NCBI RefSeq assembly: GCF_022844465.1 | Contig: NZ_JALHLP010000003.1 | Location: 248,001-312,000, forward strand | From: Bradyrhizobium sp. | Lineage (GTDB): Bacteria > Pseudomonadota > Alphaproteobacteria > Rhizobiales > Xanthobacteraceae | DNA length: 64,000 nucleotides | Direction of reading: 5' to 3' | In this document: in pieces, positions 36,957-46,861 of the stretch | Layout: every line of letters begins with the position of its first letter | Position numbering within the stretch: position 1 is the first letter of the stretch | The notes under the pieces: model-generated | The model's database searches: none | Seen by the model: the letters and a program-made list of their open reading frames with translations, nothing else | What the model was told of the DNA's origin: nothing | Made by a program: the position numbers and the translations under genes

Positions 36957-38645
36957 CTACGCCGTCGCCGCGCGCAACAGGCGCTCCGCCGCGGCCCGCG
37001 CCTCGGCGGTGATCTCCGCGCCGGCCAGCATGCGGGCGATTTCCTCGCGGCGGTGGTCGGGGGCGAGTGCGTTGACGCGGGTGGCGACGCGCTTGCCCTT
37101 GTCGAGCGCGTCCTTGGAGATCAAGAGATGCTGGTTGGCCCGCGCCGCCACCTGCGGCGCGTGCGTCACCGCCATCACCTGGACCTTGCCGGCCAGCCGC
37201 GCCAGCCGCGCCCCGATCGCATCCGCCACCGCGCCGCCGACGCCGGTGTCGATCTCGTCGAACACTAGCGTCGGCGCCGAGCCGCGGTCGGACAGCACCA
37301 CCTTGAGCGCCAGCAGGAACCGCGACAGCTCGCCGCCGGAGGCGACCTTCATCAACGGCCCCGCCTTGGTGCCGGGATTGGTCTGCACCCAGAACTCGAC
37401 GCGGTCGATGCCCTGCGGCCCCGGCGCGTTGGCGTCGGTCTCGACCTGGGTCATGAATTTGGCGCGCTCCAGTTTCAGCGGCGCCAGCTCGGCATTGACG
37501 GCCTTGTTGAGCTGCTCGGCGGACTTGCTTCGCGCCCCCGAAAGCTTCGCGGCCGCGGCGCCATAACGCTTGTCGGCGGCATCGGCCGCCGCCTCCAGCT
37601 TCTTCAGTTGCTCGGCGCCGGCGTCGATCAGCGCCACGTCGGCGACGAATTTGGCGGCCAGCGCCGCCAGCCCGTCCACCGGCGTCGAATATTTGCGCGA
37701 GGCGGCGCGGAGCGCAAACAGCCGCTCCTCGATCCGCTCCAGTTCAGCGGGATCGAAATCGGCCGCGACCAGGGCGGCGCTCAAATGCTGCTCGGCCTCT
37801 TCCAGCGCGTTGATCGCGGTGTCAATCGCTTTCACCGCGGGCTCGACCAGCGCCGGCGAATTGGCGGCGCGGCGTTCCAGCCGGCGCACCGCCGCCGCCA
37901 GCGCCGGCACCGGCGAATGGCTGCCGCTGACCGCCTCCAGCGCCTCGCGCAGGTCGCCCGCGATCTTCTCGCCCTGCATCATCGTGGTGCGGCGCTCGGC
38001 CAGCGCCGTCTCCTCGCCATCGGCAGGCTTCAGCGCCTTGAGCTCGTCGGCGGCATGGCGCAGGTAGTCCGCCTCGCGGGCGGCGCGCTCCATGGCGGCG
38101 CGGTGCGCGTCGAGCGCCGCGGTGGCGGCGCGGCGCGCCTCCCAGAGCGTCTCCAGCGCCGCGACCTCGCTCTCCAGCCCGGCAAAGGCGTCGAGCAGCC
38201 GCCGGTGGGTGGCGGCGTCGACCAGCGCGCGCTCGTCATGCTGGCCGTGAATTTCCACCAGCGCCGCGCCGACCGCTTTCAGGGTCTGCACGCTGATCGA
38301 CTGGTCGTTGATGAAGGCGCGGGTGCGGCCGTCGGCCAGCTGGACGCGGCGGAGAATCATTTCGGAAGATGGTTCGGAGCCGGCAACGTCGAGCCCGTTC
38401 TCGGACAGGATCCTGGCGGCCGGGTGATCCCTGGGGACGTCGAAAGTGGCCGTCACCTGGCCCTGCTCCGCGCCATGTCGAACCAGCCCCGAATCGCCGC
38501 GGCCGCCCAGCGCCAGCGCGAAGGCATCGAGCAGGATGGATTTACCCGCGCCGGTTTCGCCGGTCAGCACCGCAAGGCCACGGGAGAATTCGATATCGAG
38601 CCGTTCGATCAGGACGATGTCACGGATCGACAGACGCGCCAGCAT
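36957..38645 (-). CDS. recN: DNA repair protein RecN
   Basis: 562 residues from the ATG at 38645. The SMC-like ATPase is split as usual: N-terminal LSIRDIVLIERLDIEFSRGL with Walker A GETGAGKSILLDA near residues 31-43, a long coiled-coil middle rich in Ala, Glu and Arg, and C-terminal SGGELSRFLLALK, the signature, with Walker B PTLVFDEIDTGVGG. RecN takes part in double-strand break repair. An in-frame start at 38789 would add 48 residues of poor quality. Directly upstream of ligA on the same strand. Confidence 0.96.
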   Translation of the reverse strand: MLARLSIRDIVLIERLDIEFSRGLAVLTGETGAGKSILLDAFALALGGRGDSGLVRHGAEQGQVTATFDVPRDHPAARILSENGLDVAGSEPSSEMILRRVQLADGRTRAFINDQSISVQTLKAVGAALVEIHGQHDERALVDAATHRRLLDAFAGLESEVAALETLWEARRAATAALDAHRAAMERAAREADYLRHAADELKALKPADGEETALAERRTTMMQGEKIAGDLREALEAVSGSHSPVPALAAAVRRLERRAANSPALVEPAVKAIDTAINALEEAEQHLSAALVAADFDPAELERIEERLFALRAASRKYSTPVDGLAALAAKFVADVALIDAGAEQLKKLEAAADAADKRYGAAAAKLSGARSKSAEQLNKAVNAELAPLKLERAKFMTQVETDANAPGPQGIDRVEFWVQTNPGTKAGPLMKVASGGELSRFLLALKVVLSDRGSAPTLVFDEIDTGVGGAVADAIGARLARLAGKVQVMAVTHAPQVAARANQHLLISKDALDKGKRVATRVNALAPDHRREEIARMLAGAEITAEARAAAERLLRAATA

Positions 38646-38807
38646 GCGAGGTAAGTTCCTAGTGGTCCGGTTCCAACACTCACGCCCCGCCTGGGGCCCA
38701 CCTTGGCCAATGTCAGAATCGGGATGACCACTAGCAGATATTGGGGTGTTAGGGGAGCTTCCGGATCGGTGGCGCGAACCGGTCGCCATCGCGCCTGCAA
38801 GGGCGAT

Positions 38808-39707
38808 CTACCCGAGGCCCAGCTTCTTGAAGGCCCTGGAAATGTAGGAGCCCTTGTTCTCGCTCGGCTCCAGACCGCCCGACTTCACAAGATTGTAGGC
38901 GTCCTTGTACCAGCGGCTGTCAGGAAAATTGTGCCCCAGCACGGCCGCCGCCGTCTGCGCCTCGCCGACGATGCCGATCGACATATAGGCCTCGGTCAGC
39001 CGCGCCAGCGCCTCCTCGACATGGCGGGTGGTCTGGTAGCGGGTGACCACGGTCTTGAAGCGGTTGATGGCGGCGGTGTAGTCGCGCTTTTCCATGTAAT
39101 AGCGGCCGACATCCATTTCCTTGCCGGCGAGCTGGTCGCGCGCGCCCTCGAGCTTGGCCTTGGCTGACGTCGCGTATTCCGAGGTTGGGTATTTGCGAAT
39201 CACCTCTTCCAGCGCCGCGATCGCCTTTTCGGTGCGGCCCTGGTCGCGGGAGATGTCGGGGATCTGGTCGTAATGCGAAGCCGCGATCAGGTATTGCGCG
39301 TAGGCCGCATCGGGGCTGCCGGGATGCAGCGTGACATAGCGGGTCGCAGCACCAATGCAGCTGTCATAGTCACCGGAATTGTAGAACGAATAAGCGGACA
39401 TCAGCAGCGACTTGCGCGCCCAGTCCGAATAGGGATGCTGGCGGTCGACTTCCTCGAATTTCTTCGACGCCGCCTTCGGGTCCTTGCGCTGGTTCATCAA
39501 GTACAGGCCCTCATTGTAGAGCTTGTCGGCGGGCTCCTCGATGAAGGTGTCGTCCTTGGCGGTGAATTTGTCCCACAGCGCGCCGGTGCCGCAGCCGCTC
39601 AGGGGAATCGCCAGCGCGACCGTCAGCCGCAGCGACCGTCCGGCCCTGATGAGGCCGGAAACGCCGGGTCGTTTGCATGGTTCGCGCGTCGTACGCTGTG
39701 CCGACAT
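38808..39707 (-). CDS. bamD: Outer membrane assembly lipoprotein BamD
   Basis: 299 residues. A signal sequence ends in the lipobox LSGC (Cys at about residue 39 in IPLSGCGTG). The mature part contains TPR-like repeats: PADKLYNEGLYLMNQRKDPK, KFEEVDRQHPYSDWARKSLL, GSPDAAYAQYLIAASHYDQI, IRKYPTSEYATSAKAKL. BamD is the essential accessory lipoprotein of the BAM complex that inserts beta-barrel proteins into the outer membrane. The gene lies between recN and lpxC, the common order in this group. Confidence 0.95.
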   Translation of the reverse strand: MSAQRTTREPCKRPGVSGLIRAGRSLRLTVALAIPLSGCGTGALWDKFTAKDDTFIEEPADKLYNEGLYLMNQRKDPKAASKKFEEVDRQHPYSDWARKSLLMSAYSFYNSGDYDSCIGAATRYVTLHPGSPDAAYAQYLIAASHYDQIPDISRDQGRTEKAIAALEEVIRKYPTSEYATSAKAKLEGARDQLAGKEMDVGRYYMEKRDYTAAINRFKTVVTRYQTTRHVEEALARLTEAYMSIGIVGEAQTAAAVLGHNFPDSRWYKDAYNLVKSGGLEPSENKGSYISRAFKKLGLG

Positions 39708-39936
39708 GAAATCCGAGACCTGACGCCCTTGCTGCGGTTGGTGACTGCTACGGTAACTGATGCGGTCAGTGACGAGGGCTGGCGGCGCGGCGCCGTGCAG
39801 CCGCCGGCCTCTGTACCTGAAATCCGGTCGCTAACCAACCCGAATACGCAGCCATTTCGCCCGGATTAAGGCGGCAGGGCATGATCGTTACTGTTTGTGG
39901 TTACTGCGGAAATCGGGCTGGCGGCCGGGATAAGGC

Positions 39937-40896
39937 TCAGGAAACGTCCGGGCCGTAGGCCGGGGCGATCATGCCGCCCACCATCCCCGCGCCTGCCTCG
40001 GCATGGCCGCGGGACCGGCGTGCCGATTCGGGTTCGACCACTCGCCAGGCGCTGCGGTCGGCCAGCAGCGCCGTCAGCACCGCATGGTTGAGCTTGTGGC
40101 CACCCCGCACCGAACGGTAGGCGCCGAGCAATGGCAGGCCGGCCAGCGCCAGATCGCCGACCACGTCCAGCACCTTGTGCCGGGCGCATTCGTCGCGAAA
40201 GCGCAGCCCCTCGGTGTTGAGCAGACGGGTTTCGTCGAACACCACCGAATTCTCAAACGATGCGCCGAGCGCAAAGCCCGCGCTCCAGAGTCGCGCCACG
40301 TCGTTCATGCAGCCGAAGGTGCGGGCGCGCGAAACCTCGCGGCGAAAGCTTTCGGGGTTGAGATCCAGCGCGAAATTCTGTCGGCCGATCACCGGATTGG
40401 CGAAGTCGATCTCGACCTCGGCACGGAACCCGGCGGCGTGCGGACGGAGCTCGCCGAAGGAATCGCCGATCACGACCTGCACCGGCTTCAATACCTGAAT
40501 GTACCGACGCGCGGCGGACTGGGTCACGATGCCGGCCTGATCGATGGCGGCGACAAAGGCGGAGGCGCTGCCGTCCATGATCGGAACTTCGGGGCCGTCG
40601 ATTTCGATGACGGCGTTATCGACGCCCATGCCGCGCAAGGCCGCGAGGACGTGTTCGGCGGTGGAAACAAGCGGGCCTTCGCGGTCACCCAGAACGGTGG
40701 CAAGGTCGGTGGCGATGACGGACCCTGCTACCGCGGGAACTTCGCGATCGGCATCATCGAGCCCGGTGCGGACAAAAATAAAACCTGCATCAACAGATGC
40801 AGGTCCAACGGTAAGACTGACGGGTAAGCCGGAATGGACGCCGACGCCCGTCACGGTGGCTTGCGACCGAAGCGTGGTTTGACGGCTGAACTTCAT
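39937..40896 (-). CDS. lpxC: UDP-3-O-acyl-N-acetylglucosamine deacetylase LpxC
   Basis: 319 residues, full length. It starts RQTTLRSQATVTGVGVHSGL and carries the zinc and active-site motifs STAEHVLAAL (His), MDGSA, and HKVLDVVGDLALAG (second His and Asp), with GGHKLNH near the end. LpxC is the committed step of lipid A synthesis in the cytoplasm. It lies downstream of ftsZ, separated by a strong terminator, so it needs its own promoter in the gap 40897-41187. Confidence 0.96.
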   Translation of the reverse strand: MKFSRQTTLRSQATVTGVGVHSGLPVSLTVGPASVDAGFIFVRTGLDDADREVPAVAGSVIATDLATVLGDREGPLVSTAEHVLAALRGMGVDNAVIEIDGPEVPIMDGSASAFVAAIDQAGIVTQSAARRYIQVLKPVQVVIGDSFGELRPHAAGFRAEVEIDFANPVIGRQNFALDLNPESFRREVSRARTFGCMNDVARLWSAGFALGASFENSVVFDETRLLNTEGLRFRDECARHKVLDVVGDLALAGLPLLGAYRSVRGGHKLNHAVLTALLADRSAWRVVEPESARRSRGHAEAGAGMVGGMIAPAYGPDVS

Positions 40897-41187
40897 TCGC
40901 TAGGTGCCCACTACCGACCTAACCCAAAGACATAAATCGCGCTTTCACGCCGAATCATCTTTAGGCATCCCCAAGTCATGTCAGACCATAGTCACTGCCC
41001 CAAAGCGCGCCAACTCACGCTTTTTTACCGATTGTTACCCAATCTCTGCCGCATTTGCGCCAAGCGTTAACCAAATTCTGGCGCGTCCGGGCTCCGTCCA
41101 GACCCCGAGTTCCAACCGGTAATGCATAATTAACGATTTGGAATCAGGCGGTTGCGTAACTTTCCGAATGCGCCGGCTCCTGCCAAG
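40897..41187. other. Gap upstream of lpxC, no gene seen
   Basis: Non-coding stretch between the ftsZ terminator and lpxC. It is richer in A+T than the genes around it (for example AACCAAATTCTGGCGCG and TAATGCATAATTAACGATTTG near 41068-41142), as promoter regions often are, and should hold the lpxC promoter. I could not pick a convincing -35/-10 pair by eye. Confidence 0.4.
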
Positions 41188-41215
41188 CAAAAGCCCCGGC
41201 TGCGTCCGCCGGGGC
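41188..41215 (-). terminator. Rho-independent terminator of ftsZ
   Basis: On the minus strand GCCCCGGC, loop GGACGCA, GCCGGGGC is a perfect 8-base-pair stem followed by TTTTG. It begins about 30 bases after the ftsZ stop and closes the dcw transcription unit. Confidence 0.9.
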
Positions 41216-41244
41216 CTGTCTGGTCGCCTGAATTGTAACATTCT

Positions 41245-43089
41245 TCAGTTCGACTGCCGCCGCAGGAAGGCGGGGATATCAAGATGATCGTCGCCCTGTG
41301 GCTGCGAGGCAACAGGTGCCTGCCGCCCGTGGATGTCCAAACCCTGGGGCGCGGGGCGCTTCGCATACTCCGATACCGGGTCGTGATTCGCCGCCGGCTG
41401 GCCGGCCGGCCGCTGCAACTTGCGCTCGGGGAGCGGCGGCAATGGCGTCATGGCCGGGCCGGAGGCGCGGGCCGCAATCGGCGGCTCGGTTTCTTCGTCG
41501 CGGCGGCCAAGGCCGACATTGGCCAGGCGCTGCAACAGCGACAGCCGGCTCTTCTGCGGATGCTCTTCCTCATCCTCGCCGCGGGCCTGGCGGATTTCAG
41601 CCTGCGCCGGCATCGGAAGTTCCTCGAACTTCGGCATCCGGGGCATGCGCCCCGGGGGCCGCTCGGCCGCCTGGGGAATGAAGGTCTCGGGGGGCGCGGG
41701 CGGCTCCGGTTCGGCGCGGGCAGTCTCGGTATTCGGGTCCGGGAACAAAGTCGGCTTCTGCGCGATCGGACGAACCGTGACGTCGCCATAGGAGGCGGGC
41801 TGGATCGCCGCCTGCGGCGCGTTGTCCGGCGCCGAAATCGCGGAGGCGATCGCGGCAAGCGAGGCGCGCTCGAGGCTGCTGGTGACGCGCGGCGCCGGCG
41901 TCGCGACCGGTGCCGTGGCCGAAGCGATCGCCTGCGGCGTCGCCGCCGCCGGATCGAGCTTCTGGGCGCGCTCGGCCAGGCGCGCGTTGTCGGCGCGCAG
42001 CCGCGCGGTCAGTTCGGCGAGCCTGGTGTCCGGCGAAGAGGTGGAAGCGGTGGCGGTGGCGGTGGCGGTGGCGGCGGCGCTGGCGGTGGTGGCGGCCGGA
42101 CTGGATGAATTGCGCGCGATCTGGGCCTGCTCGATGCCGGTGGCGACGACGGAGACGCGGATAATGCCGTCGAGATGCTCGTCGAAGGTGGCGCCGACGA
42201 TGATGTTGGCGTCCTGGTCGACCTCCTCGCGAATCCGCGTGGCGGCCTCGTCGACTTCGAACAGCGTCAGGTCCTTGCCGCCGGTGATCGAGATCAGCAG
42301 GCCGCGCGCGCCTTTCATCGAGGAATCGTCGATCAGCGGGTTGGCGATCGCAGCCTCGGCCGCGGTCAGCGCGCGCTTCTCGCCGGTCGCCTCGCCGGTG
42401 CCCATCATCGCCTTGCCCATTTCCTTCATCACGGCGCGGACGTCGGCAAAGTCGAGGTTGATCAGGCCTTCCTTGACCATCAGGTCGGTGATGCAGGCGA
42501 CGCCCGAATAGAGCACCTGATCGGCCATCGCAAAGGCGTCGGCGAAGGTGGTCTTTTCATTGGCGACCCGGAACAGGTTCTGGTTCGGGATGATCAGCAG
42601 CGTGTCGACCACCTTGTGCAATTCGGCGATGCCGGCCTCGGCGGTGCGCATGCGCCGCGCCCCTTCGAAGTGGAACGGCTTGGTCACCACGCCAACGGTG
42701 AGGATGCCCATTTCGCGCGCCGTCCTGGCAATGACGGGCGCGGCGCCAGTGCCGGTGCCGCCGCCCATCCCGGCGGTGACGAATACCATGTTGGCGCCCG
42801 AGAGATGGTCGCGCAATTCGTCGATCACTTCCTGCGCCGCCGCGGCGCCGACATCGGGCTGCGAACCCGCGCCGAGCCCCTGCGTGACCTGCGTGCCCAT
42901 CTGCACGATGCGTTGCGCCTTCGACATCGTCAGCGCCTGCGCGTCGGTGTTGGCGACGACGAAATCGACGCCCTGCAACCCGGCAGTGATCATGTTGTTG
43001 ACGGCGTTGCCGCCTGCGCCACCGACGCCGAAGACGGTAATCCGCGGTTTCAGCTCGCTGATGTCAGGGGGGGTCAGATTGAGTGCCAT
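41245..43089 (-). CDS. ftsZ: Cell division protein FtsZ
   Basis: 614 residues. The tubulin-like GTPase core (about 1-320) has the signature [15 protein letters not shown] and the start [20 protein letters not shown]. The core is followed by an unusually long intrinsically disordered linker of about 270 residues rich in Ala, Pro and Thr, ending in the conserved peptide [10 protein letters not shown] that binds FtsA and other partners. Long linkers are typical for this group. Within the linker a GGTGGC-type DNA repeat (42049-42096) encodes alternating Ala-Thr. FtsZ polymerises into the division ring. It is the last gene of the dcw unit. Confidence 0.98.
   Translation of the reverse strand: MALNLTPPDISELKPRITVFGVGGAGGNAVNNMITAGLQGVDFVVANTDAQALTMSKAQRIVQMGTQVTQGLGAGSQPDVGAAAAQEVIDELRDHLSGANMVFVTAGMGGGTGTGAAPVIARTAREMGILTVGVVTKPFHFEGARRMRTAEAGIAELHKVVDTLLIIPNQNLFRVANEKTTFADAFAMADQVLYSGVACITDLMVKEGLINLDFADVRAVMKEMGKAMMGTGEATGEKRALTAAEAAIANPLIDDSSMKGARGLLISITGGKDLTLFEVDEAATRIREEVDQDANIIVGATFDEHLDGIIRVSVVATGIEQAQIARNSSSPAATTASAAATATATATASTSSPDTRLAELTARLRADNARLAERAQKLDPAAATPQAIASATAPVATPAPRVTSSLERASLAAIASAISAPDNAPQAAIQPASYGDVTVRPIAQKPTLFPDPNTETARAEPEPPAPPETFIPQAAERPPGRMPRMPKFEELPMPAQAEIRQARGEDEEEHPQKSRLSLLQRLANVGLGRRDEETEPPIAARASGPAMTPLPPLPERKLQRPAGQPAANHDPVSEYAKRPAPQGLDIHGRQAPVASQPQGDDHLDIPAFLRRQSN
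42049..42096. repeat. Short tandem repeat in the FtsZ linker
   Basis: On the plus strand GGTGGC is repeated about five times and then degenerates (GGCGGCGCTGGCGGTGGTGG). In the protein this is [16 protein letters not shown]. Such simple repeats can change copy number by slippage, six bases at a time, which keeps the frame. Confidence 0.7.
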
Positions 43090-43173
43090 GGTTGCCTCTC
43101 GATTACGCGCGCGTTGGTTCGCCCCGGCCGGCGGCCGCGGGAGTTGGTGAAAGTCGTTTGGTCACAGATGCGG

Positions 43174-44496
43174 TCATCCAAAGCCCTCGCGAAGCCATCG
43201 TCCGACCTTACCGAAATAGCCGTCGGTTCCTGTCCTGAGCTGCCGCGTATGCCGCGGTTCGACGTGTTCGAGGTGCGCGTATTGCGGATAGACCAGCAGC
43301 CCGGTGGCGACTGCAAACGACGGGCCCTTGGCTTCGCTCGGCAGCCTGCCGAAGCCGAGCGGGCGGCCAATCCGGACCGGCCGGTTGAGAATGCGGGCGG
43401 CAAGTTCCACGGTGCCGGTCAGCTGGGAGGCCCCGCCGCTCAGCACGATCCGCGCCCTCGGCTCTGCCGCAAACGGGGAAGCCGCGAGCCGGTCCCGGAC
43501 CATTTCAAAGATCTCCTCGGCACGATGCCTGACGATGTTTGCGAGCGTGTCGCGCGAGACGATCTGCGGAGCCTCATGTTCCTCGCCCGCAGTGGGGACG
43601 GACATCAGCTCACGCGCGTCGGACCCGCCGGTCAGCACGGTGCCGTATAAAGTCTTGATTCGCTCGGCATCTGCAATGCAGGCCCCGATGCCGCGGGCCA
43701 GATCCATCGTGACGTGGTGGCCGCCGAGAGCAAATCCGCTGGCGTGAACGAAGCGACCGCCGGAATAGGTTGCAATCGTGGTGGAACCGGCGCCCATTTC
43801 GACCACGGCGGCGCCGAGATCGGCCTCGTCATCGGTCAAAACGGAAAGACCTGCGACATAAGGACTCGCCGCCATGGCCTCGATGTTGAGATGGCAGCGC
43901 TCGACCACCAGCATCAGGTTGCGGGCGACCGTCGCGTCCGCCGTTACCACGTTCATGTCGACGCCGAATTGCCGCGCCACCATGCCGCGGGGATCGCGGA
44001 TGCCCTTGACGCCATCCAGCGCATAGCCGACCGGCAGCGCGTGCAGCACCGTGCGGCCCTCGCCGGTGGCGTGGCGCATGCCGGTGGATGTCACCCGGGT
44101 AACGTCGGCGGCGGTGACCGAGCCGCCGCGGATATCGGCGACCGCTTCGACCAGCTGGCCCTGCAGCCGCCCGCCGGACACCGACAGCAAGACCGACTCG
44201 ACCTGAACCTTGGCCATGCGCTCGGCCAGCGCCACGGCCTGGCGCACCGCCTGCTCGCATTCGGCAAGATCCACCACCGCGCCGGCCTTGACGCCGCGCG
44301 ACTGGATCTGGCTGTAGCCGATCAGTTCCACGGCATGGCTGCGACCGCGCAGCGCATCGTTCGCCGGCGACGGCCGCAGCCGCGCGATCATGCAGGCAAT
44401 CTTGCTGGTGCCGACATCGAGCGAGGCCACCAGCGCCGTGCGCTTGTGCCCCATCGGCCGCGTCTTCGGTGTCTGGTTGCGATCAAGACCGGTCAT
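43174..44496 (-). CDS. ftsA: Cell division protein FtsA
   Basis: 440 residues, actin-like ATPase. The start region ALVASLDVGTSKIACMIARL is the phosphate-1 motif; the SHS2/1C insertion follows; GAAVVEMGAGSTTIATYSGG is phosphate-2 and RIVLSGGASQLTGTVELAAR the adenosine motif. The C-terminal residues GYFGKVGRWLREGFG form an amphipathic membrane-binding helix. FtsA anchors FtsZ to the inner membrane. It overlaps the end of ftsQ by four bases (ATGA) and precedes ftsZ by 84 bases. Confidence 0.97.
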   Translation of the reverse strand: MTGLDRNQTPKTRPMGHKRTALVASLDVGTSKIACMIARLRPSPANDALRGRSHAVELIGYSQIQSRGVKAGAVVDLAECEQAVRQAVALAERMAKVQVESVLLSVSGGRLQGQLVEAVADIRGGSVTAADVTRVTSTGMRHATGEGRTVLHALPVGYALDGVKGIRDPRGMVARQFGVDMNVVTADATVARNLMLVVERCHLNIEAMAASPYVAGLSVLTDDEADLGAAVVEMGAGSTTIATYSGGRFVHASGFALGGHHVTMDLARGIGACIADAERIKTLYGTVLTGGSDARELMSVPTAGEEHEAPQIVSRDTLANIVRHRAEEIFEMVRDRLAASPFAAEPRARIVLSGGASQLTGTVELAARILNRPVRIGRPLGFGRLPSEAKGPSFAVATGLLVYPQYAHLEHVEPRHTRQLRTGTDGYFGKVGRWLREGFG

Positions 44497-45479
44497 GCGT
44501 CACCGGCCTTTTTCCTGGTCTTCTTGTCCTTGAGCAGGTCTTCGCGCGCTTTCGCCGCGTCTTCCGACAATTGCACAGTTAGCCTGTCCGGCAATCGCAT
44601 GTCGATGGCGACGATGTCGCGCGAGAACAGCCGGTCTTCCCTCTCGAGCCTGCTCAACATTGCCAGCGCGTTGCCGACGTCGTTCTCCGGCAAGCGAACA
44701 TCAAGACCATCCGTCAACCGCAGGTTCCAGCGCCGTTCGCCGACGAAGATCGCGGCCTTGGTCATGGAACGGATCTGCGGATAGCGGTCGAGCAGCGCCA
44801 GGAAATCACGGGCGCCGGCGTCGGCGCCCTTGCCCACCACCAGCGGCAGCGTCACAAAGCGCCGCGACAGATAGGGCTCCAGCACGACGCCGTCATCGGC
44901 GATCACGGCAAGGCGGCCGCCCTGCTGCCAGAGCGCGAACGCCGTGCGCTCGACGATGTCGATCTGCAGCCGGCCCGGATAAAGCTTCAGGATGGTCGCA
45001 TCGGCGATCCAGGGATTCGCCTTCAGCTTGCCGCGTACGGTGGCGGCGTCGAGAAACAGCAGCGAGGAGCGGCCATTGATGCCCCCGATCGCAAGCACCT
45101 CGTCCTGGCTCAACTGCCTGCGGCCGTTGATGGCGACGGTGGAAATGCGAAACCCGGCCGAATTGGCCAGCGCGTTGCGGCTATCGTCGAGTGCCTTCAT
45201 CAGTTCATCGACGTGACCGCCCTTGACGATGCCGAGTGCGCCGCTGCCGAGCAGCATCAGTACGGTCAGGCCGACGCCAAGGCGATTTGGCAGATGACGT
45301 TCGAGCCACAGAACCAGGCGGTTCGGCGGCGTGCGATCGATGGCCGGCCGGGCGGAAACGCGGGCATGCCGGCCCAGCCGCCGGCGCAGCAATACGACCG
45401 CTCCAACAGCGGCGGCTTTCAGGTCAGCTTGGGGCCCCAGCGATCTCAGCGACCGAGCGGGGCGTCCTGCACCATCCAT
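44493..45479 (-). CDS. ftsQ: Cell division protein FtsQ
   Basis: 328 residues from the ATG at 45479; an in-frame ATG at 45551 would add 24 residues to the cytoplasmic end, and I cannot decide firmly between them. After a basic cytoplasmic region comes a single membrane helix (LGVGLTVLMLLGSGALGIV), then a POTRA domain (FRISTVAINGRRQLSQDEVL, NPWIADATILKLYPGRLQID) and the FtsQ beta domain. FtsQ recruits the FtsLB pair and the septal synthase. Coupled to ftsA by a four-base overlap. Confidence 0.95.
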   Translation of the reverse strand: MDGAGRPARSLRSLGPQADLKAAAVGAVVLLRRRLGRHARVSARPAIDRTPPNRLVLWLERHLPNRLGVGLTVLMLLGSGALGIVKGGHVDELMKALDDSRNALANSAGFRISTVAINGRRQLSQDEVLAIGGINGRSSLLFLDAATVRGKLKANPWIADATILKLYPGRLQIDIVERTAFALWQQGGRLAVIADDGVVLEPYLSRRFVTLPLVVGKGADAGARDFLALLDRYPQIRSMTKAAIFVGERRWNLRLTDGLDVRLPENDVGNALAMLSRLEREDRLFSRDIVAIDMRLPDRLTVQLSEDAAKAREDLLKDKKTRKKAGDA

Positions 45480-45768
45480 TGCACGAGCCCGTCCAAATGT
45501 TGTTCCCGCACGCGGTTCTGCGGGTCGCGGCACGGTTGGCGTCTCGAACATGCCGGATCAGCGCCGCCCCGGAGTCGGAACAGCACACGCCCGGCAGCCA
45601 AGCGCCACATACGCCGCCGGCGTTAACCTTCGGGCCTACTGGTAAACAAAGTGTAAAAGCGGCGCGGGTGGAACCCGTTTTGGGCCGTCATTTGAGTGGT
45701 TTGCCGCGCGGTCGCCGAGACTGCCGAAAGAACCCTCCCGGCAAGGCCGTTGCAGCCAAGCCGGGCTT

Positions 45769-46764
45769 TCAAACCCGTTCACGGCAGCGCTGTTCGGCCA
45801 GCACGATCTGGTCACGCAGAAAATCCGCAAATTCGATTCCGTGCGCCTTCAGAGCCTTCGGATAGAGCGAGGCTGCGGTCAAACCCGGCAATGTGTTGGT
45901 TTCCAGATAAACCGGCCCGCTGGCTGACACGATGAAATCGGTCCGGGAATAGCCGCGGCACGACAGCACCCGATGCGCCCGCATCGCCTGGTCCATGATC
46001 GCGGCGCTGATGTCAGGCGAAAATCGTCCCGGGCAGATCTCCTGGGTGGATTTCAACAGGTACTTCGCGGTGTAATCGAAGACGCCCGCCGCCGGTACGA
46101 TCTCGATCGGCGGCAGCGCAAGCACCGAGCCATCCGACCGCTCCAGCACACCGCAGGTCGCCTCCACGCCCGCCACCAACGGCTCGATCAGGTATTCCTC
46201 GGTCCTGGCGGCCTCGCGCACGGCAACCAGATCCTGCTTCGCGTTGACAAAGATCAGGCCGTAGCTCGACCCGTCGCGTGCCGGCTTGGCGATCAGCCTG
46301 CCATATCGGGCGAGCGCGGCGTCAAGATTTTCCAGGGCGATGCTCTCCGGCGCCGCGACCCCTGCGATCGCCGCAAACCGTTTCGCCGCCACCTTGTCGA
46401 AGGCGAGATACGACGACGCCGAGCCCGATCCGGTAAAGGGAATGTTCCGCAACTCGCACATCGCCTGCAGTTCGCCGTTCTCCGCCCGGCCGCCATGCAG
46501 GCCGAGCACCAGCAAGCGATCCTCGGCTCTCGCCTTGTCAAGCGCCGCTTCGAGCGCAACACCCCGGCTGCCGGGCTTGAACTCATCCTCGAACGGGCGC
46601 GTGTGAGACCGCAGTTGCTGCGAGGCGACCTCGTGCACCGTATCCGCCACGTCCCAGAACCAGAGATCGGCTTCCGGCAACGCGGCGTGCAGCGCCTGGG
46701 CGCTCGCCACCGAAACCAGCCGCTCCTTGTTGGTGCCGCCGAAGAGAATGGTGTTTCGCATCAA
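45769..46764 (-). CDS. ddl: D-alanine--D-alanine ligase
   Basis: 331 residues with an ATP-grasp fold. The N-terminal domain reads NTILFGGTNKERLVSVASAQ, with the LHGGRAENGELQAMCE region (usual form HGxxGEDGxLQG) and SASSYLAFDKVAAKRF. The C-terminal metal-binding region is SRTDFIVSASGPVYLETNTL, then PGLTAASLYPKAL. It makes the D-Ala-D-Ala dipeptide added by MurF. A palindromic repeat (46777-46856) separates it from murB. The branch is more divergent from E. coli DdlB than the other dcw genes are from their counterparts, but the fold is plain. MM at the start leaves 46761 as an equal option. Confidence 0.9.
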   Translation of the reverse strand: MMRNTILFGGTNKERLVSVASAQALHAALPEADLWFWDVADTVHEVASQQLRSHTRPFEDEFKPGSRGVALEAALDKARAEDRLLVLGLHGGRAENGELQAMCELRNIPFTGSGSASSYLAFDKVAAKRFAAIAGVAAPESIALENLDAALARYGRLIAKPARDGSSYGLIFVNAKQDLVAVREAARTEEYLIEPLVAGVEATCGVLERSDGSVLALPPIEIVPAAGVFDYTAKYLLKSTQEICPGRFSPDISAAIMDQAMRAHRVLSCRGYSRTDFIVSASGPVYLETNTLPGLTAASLYPKALKAHGIEFADFLRDQIVLAEQRCRERV

Positions 46765-46776
46765 CCTCTACCATCT

Positions 46777-46856
46777 GTCATTCCGGGGCGATGCGAAGCA
46801 TCGAACCCGGAATCTCGAGATTCCGGGTCTGGTCCTTCGGACCATCCCGGAATGAC
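46777..46856. repeat. Palindromic repeat between murB and ddl
   Basis: 80 bases beginning GTCATTCCGGGGCGATGCGA and ending CCATCCCGGAATGAC, with internal palindromes ACCCGGAATCTCGAGATTCC and GGTCCTTCGGACC. Same family as the copies at 20489, 29065, 49321 and 57140. As a transcript it would fold into strong hairpins between two genes of the operon. Confidence 0.85.
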
Positions 46857-46861
46857 AATTA

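Noticed and set aside
39708..39936. Searched for a tRNA or small RNA between bamD and lpxC
   Set aside because: No cloverleaf or strong terminator seen.
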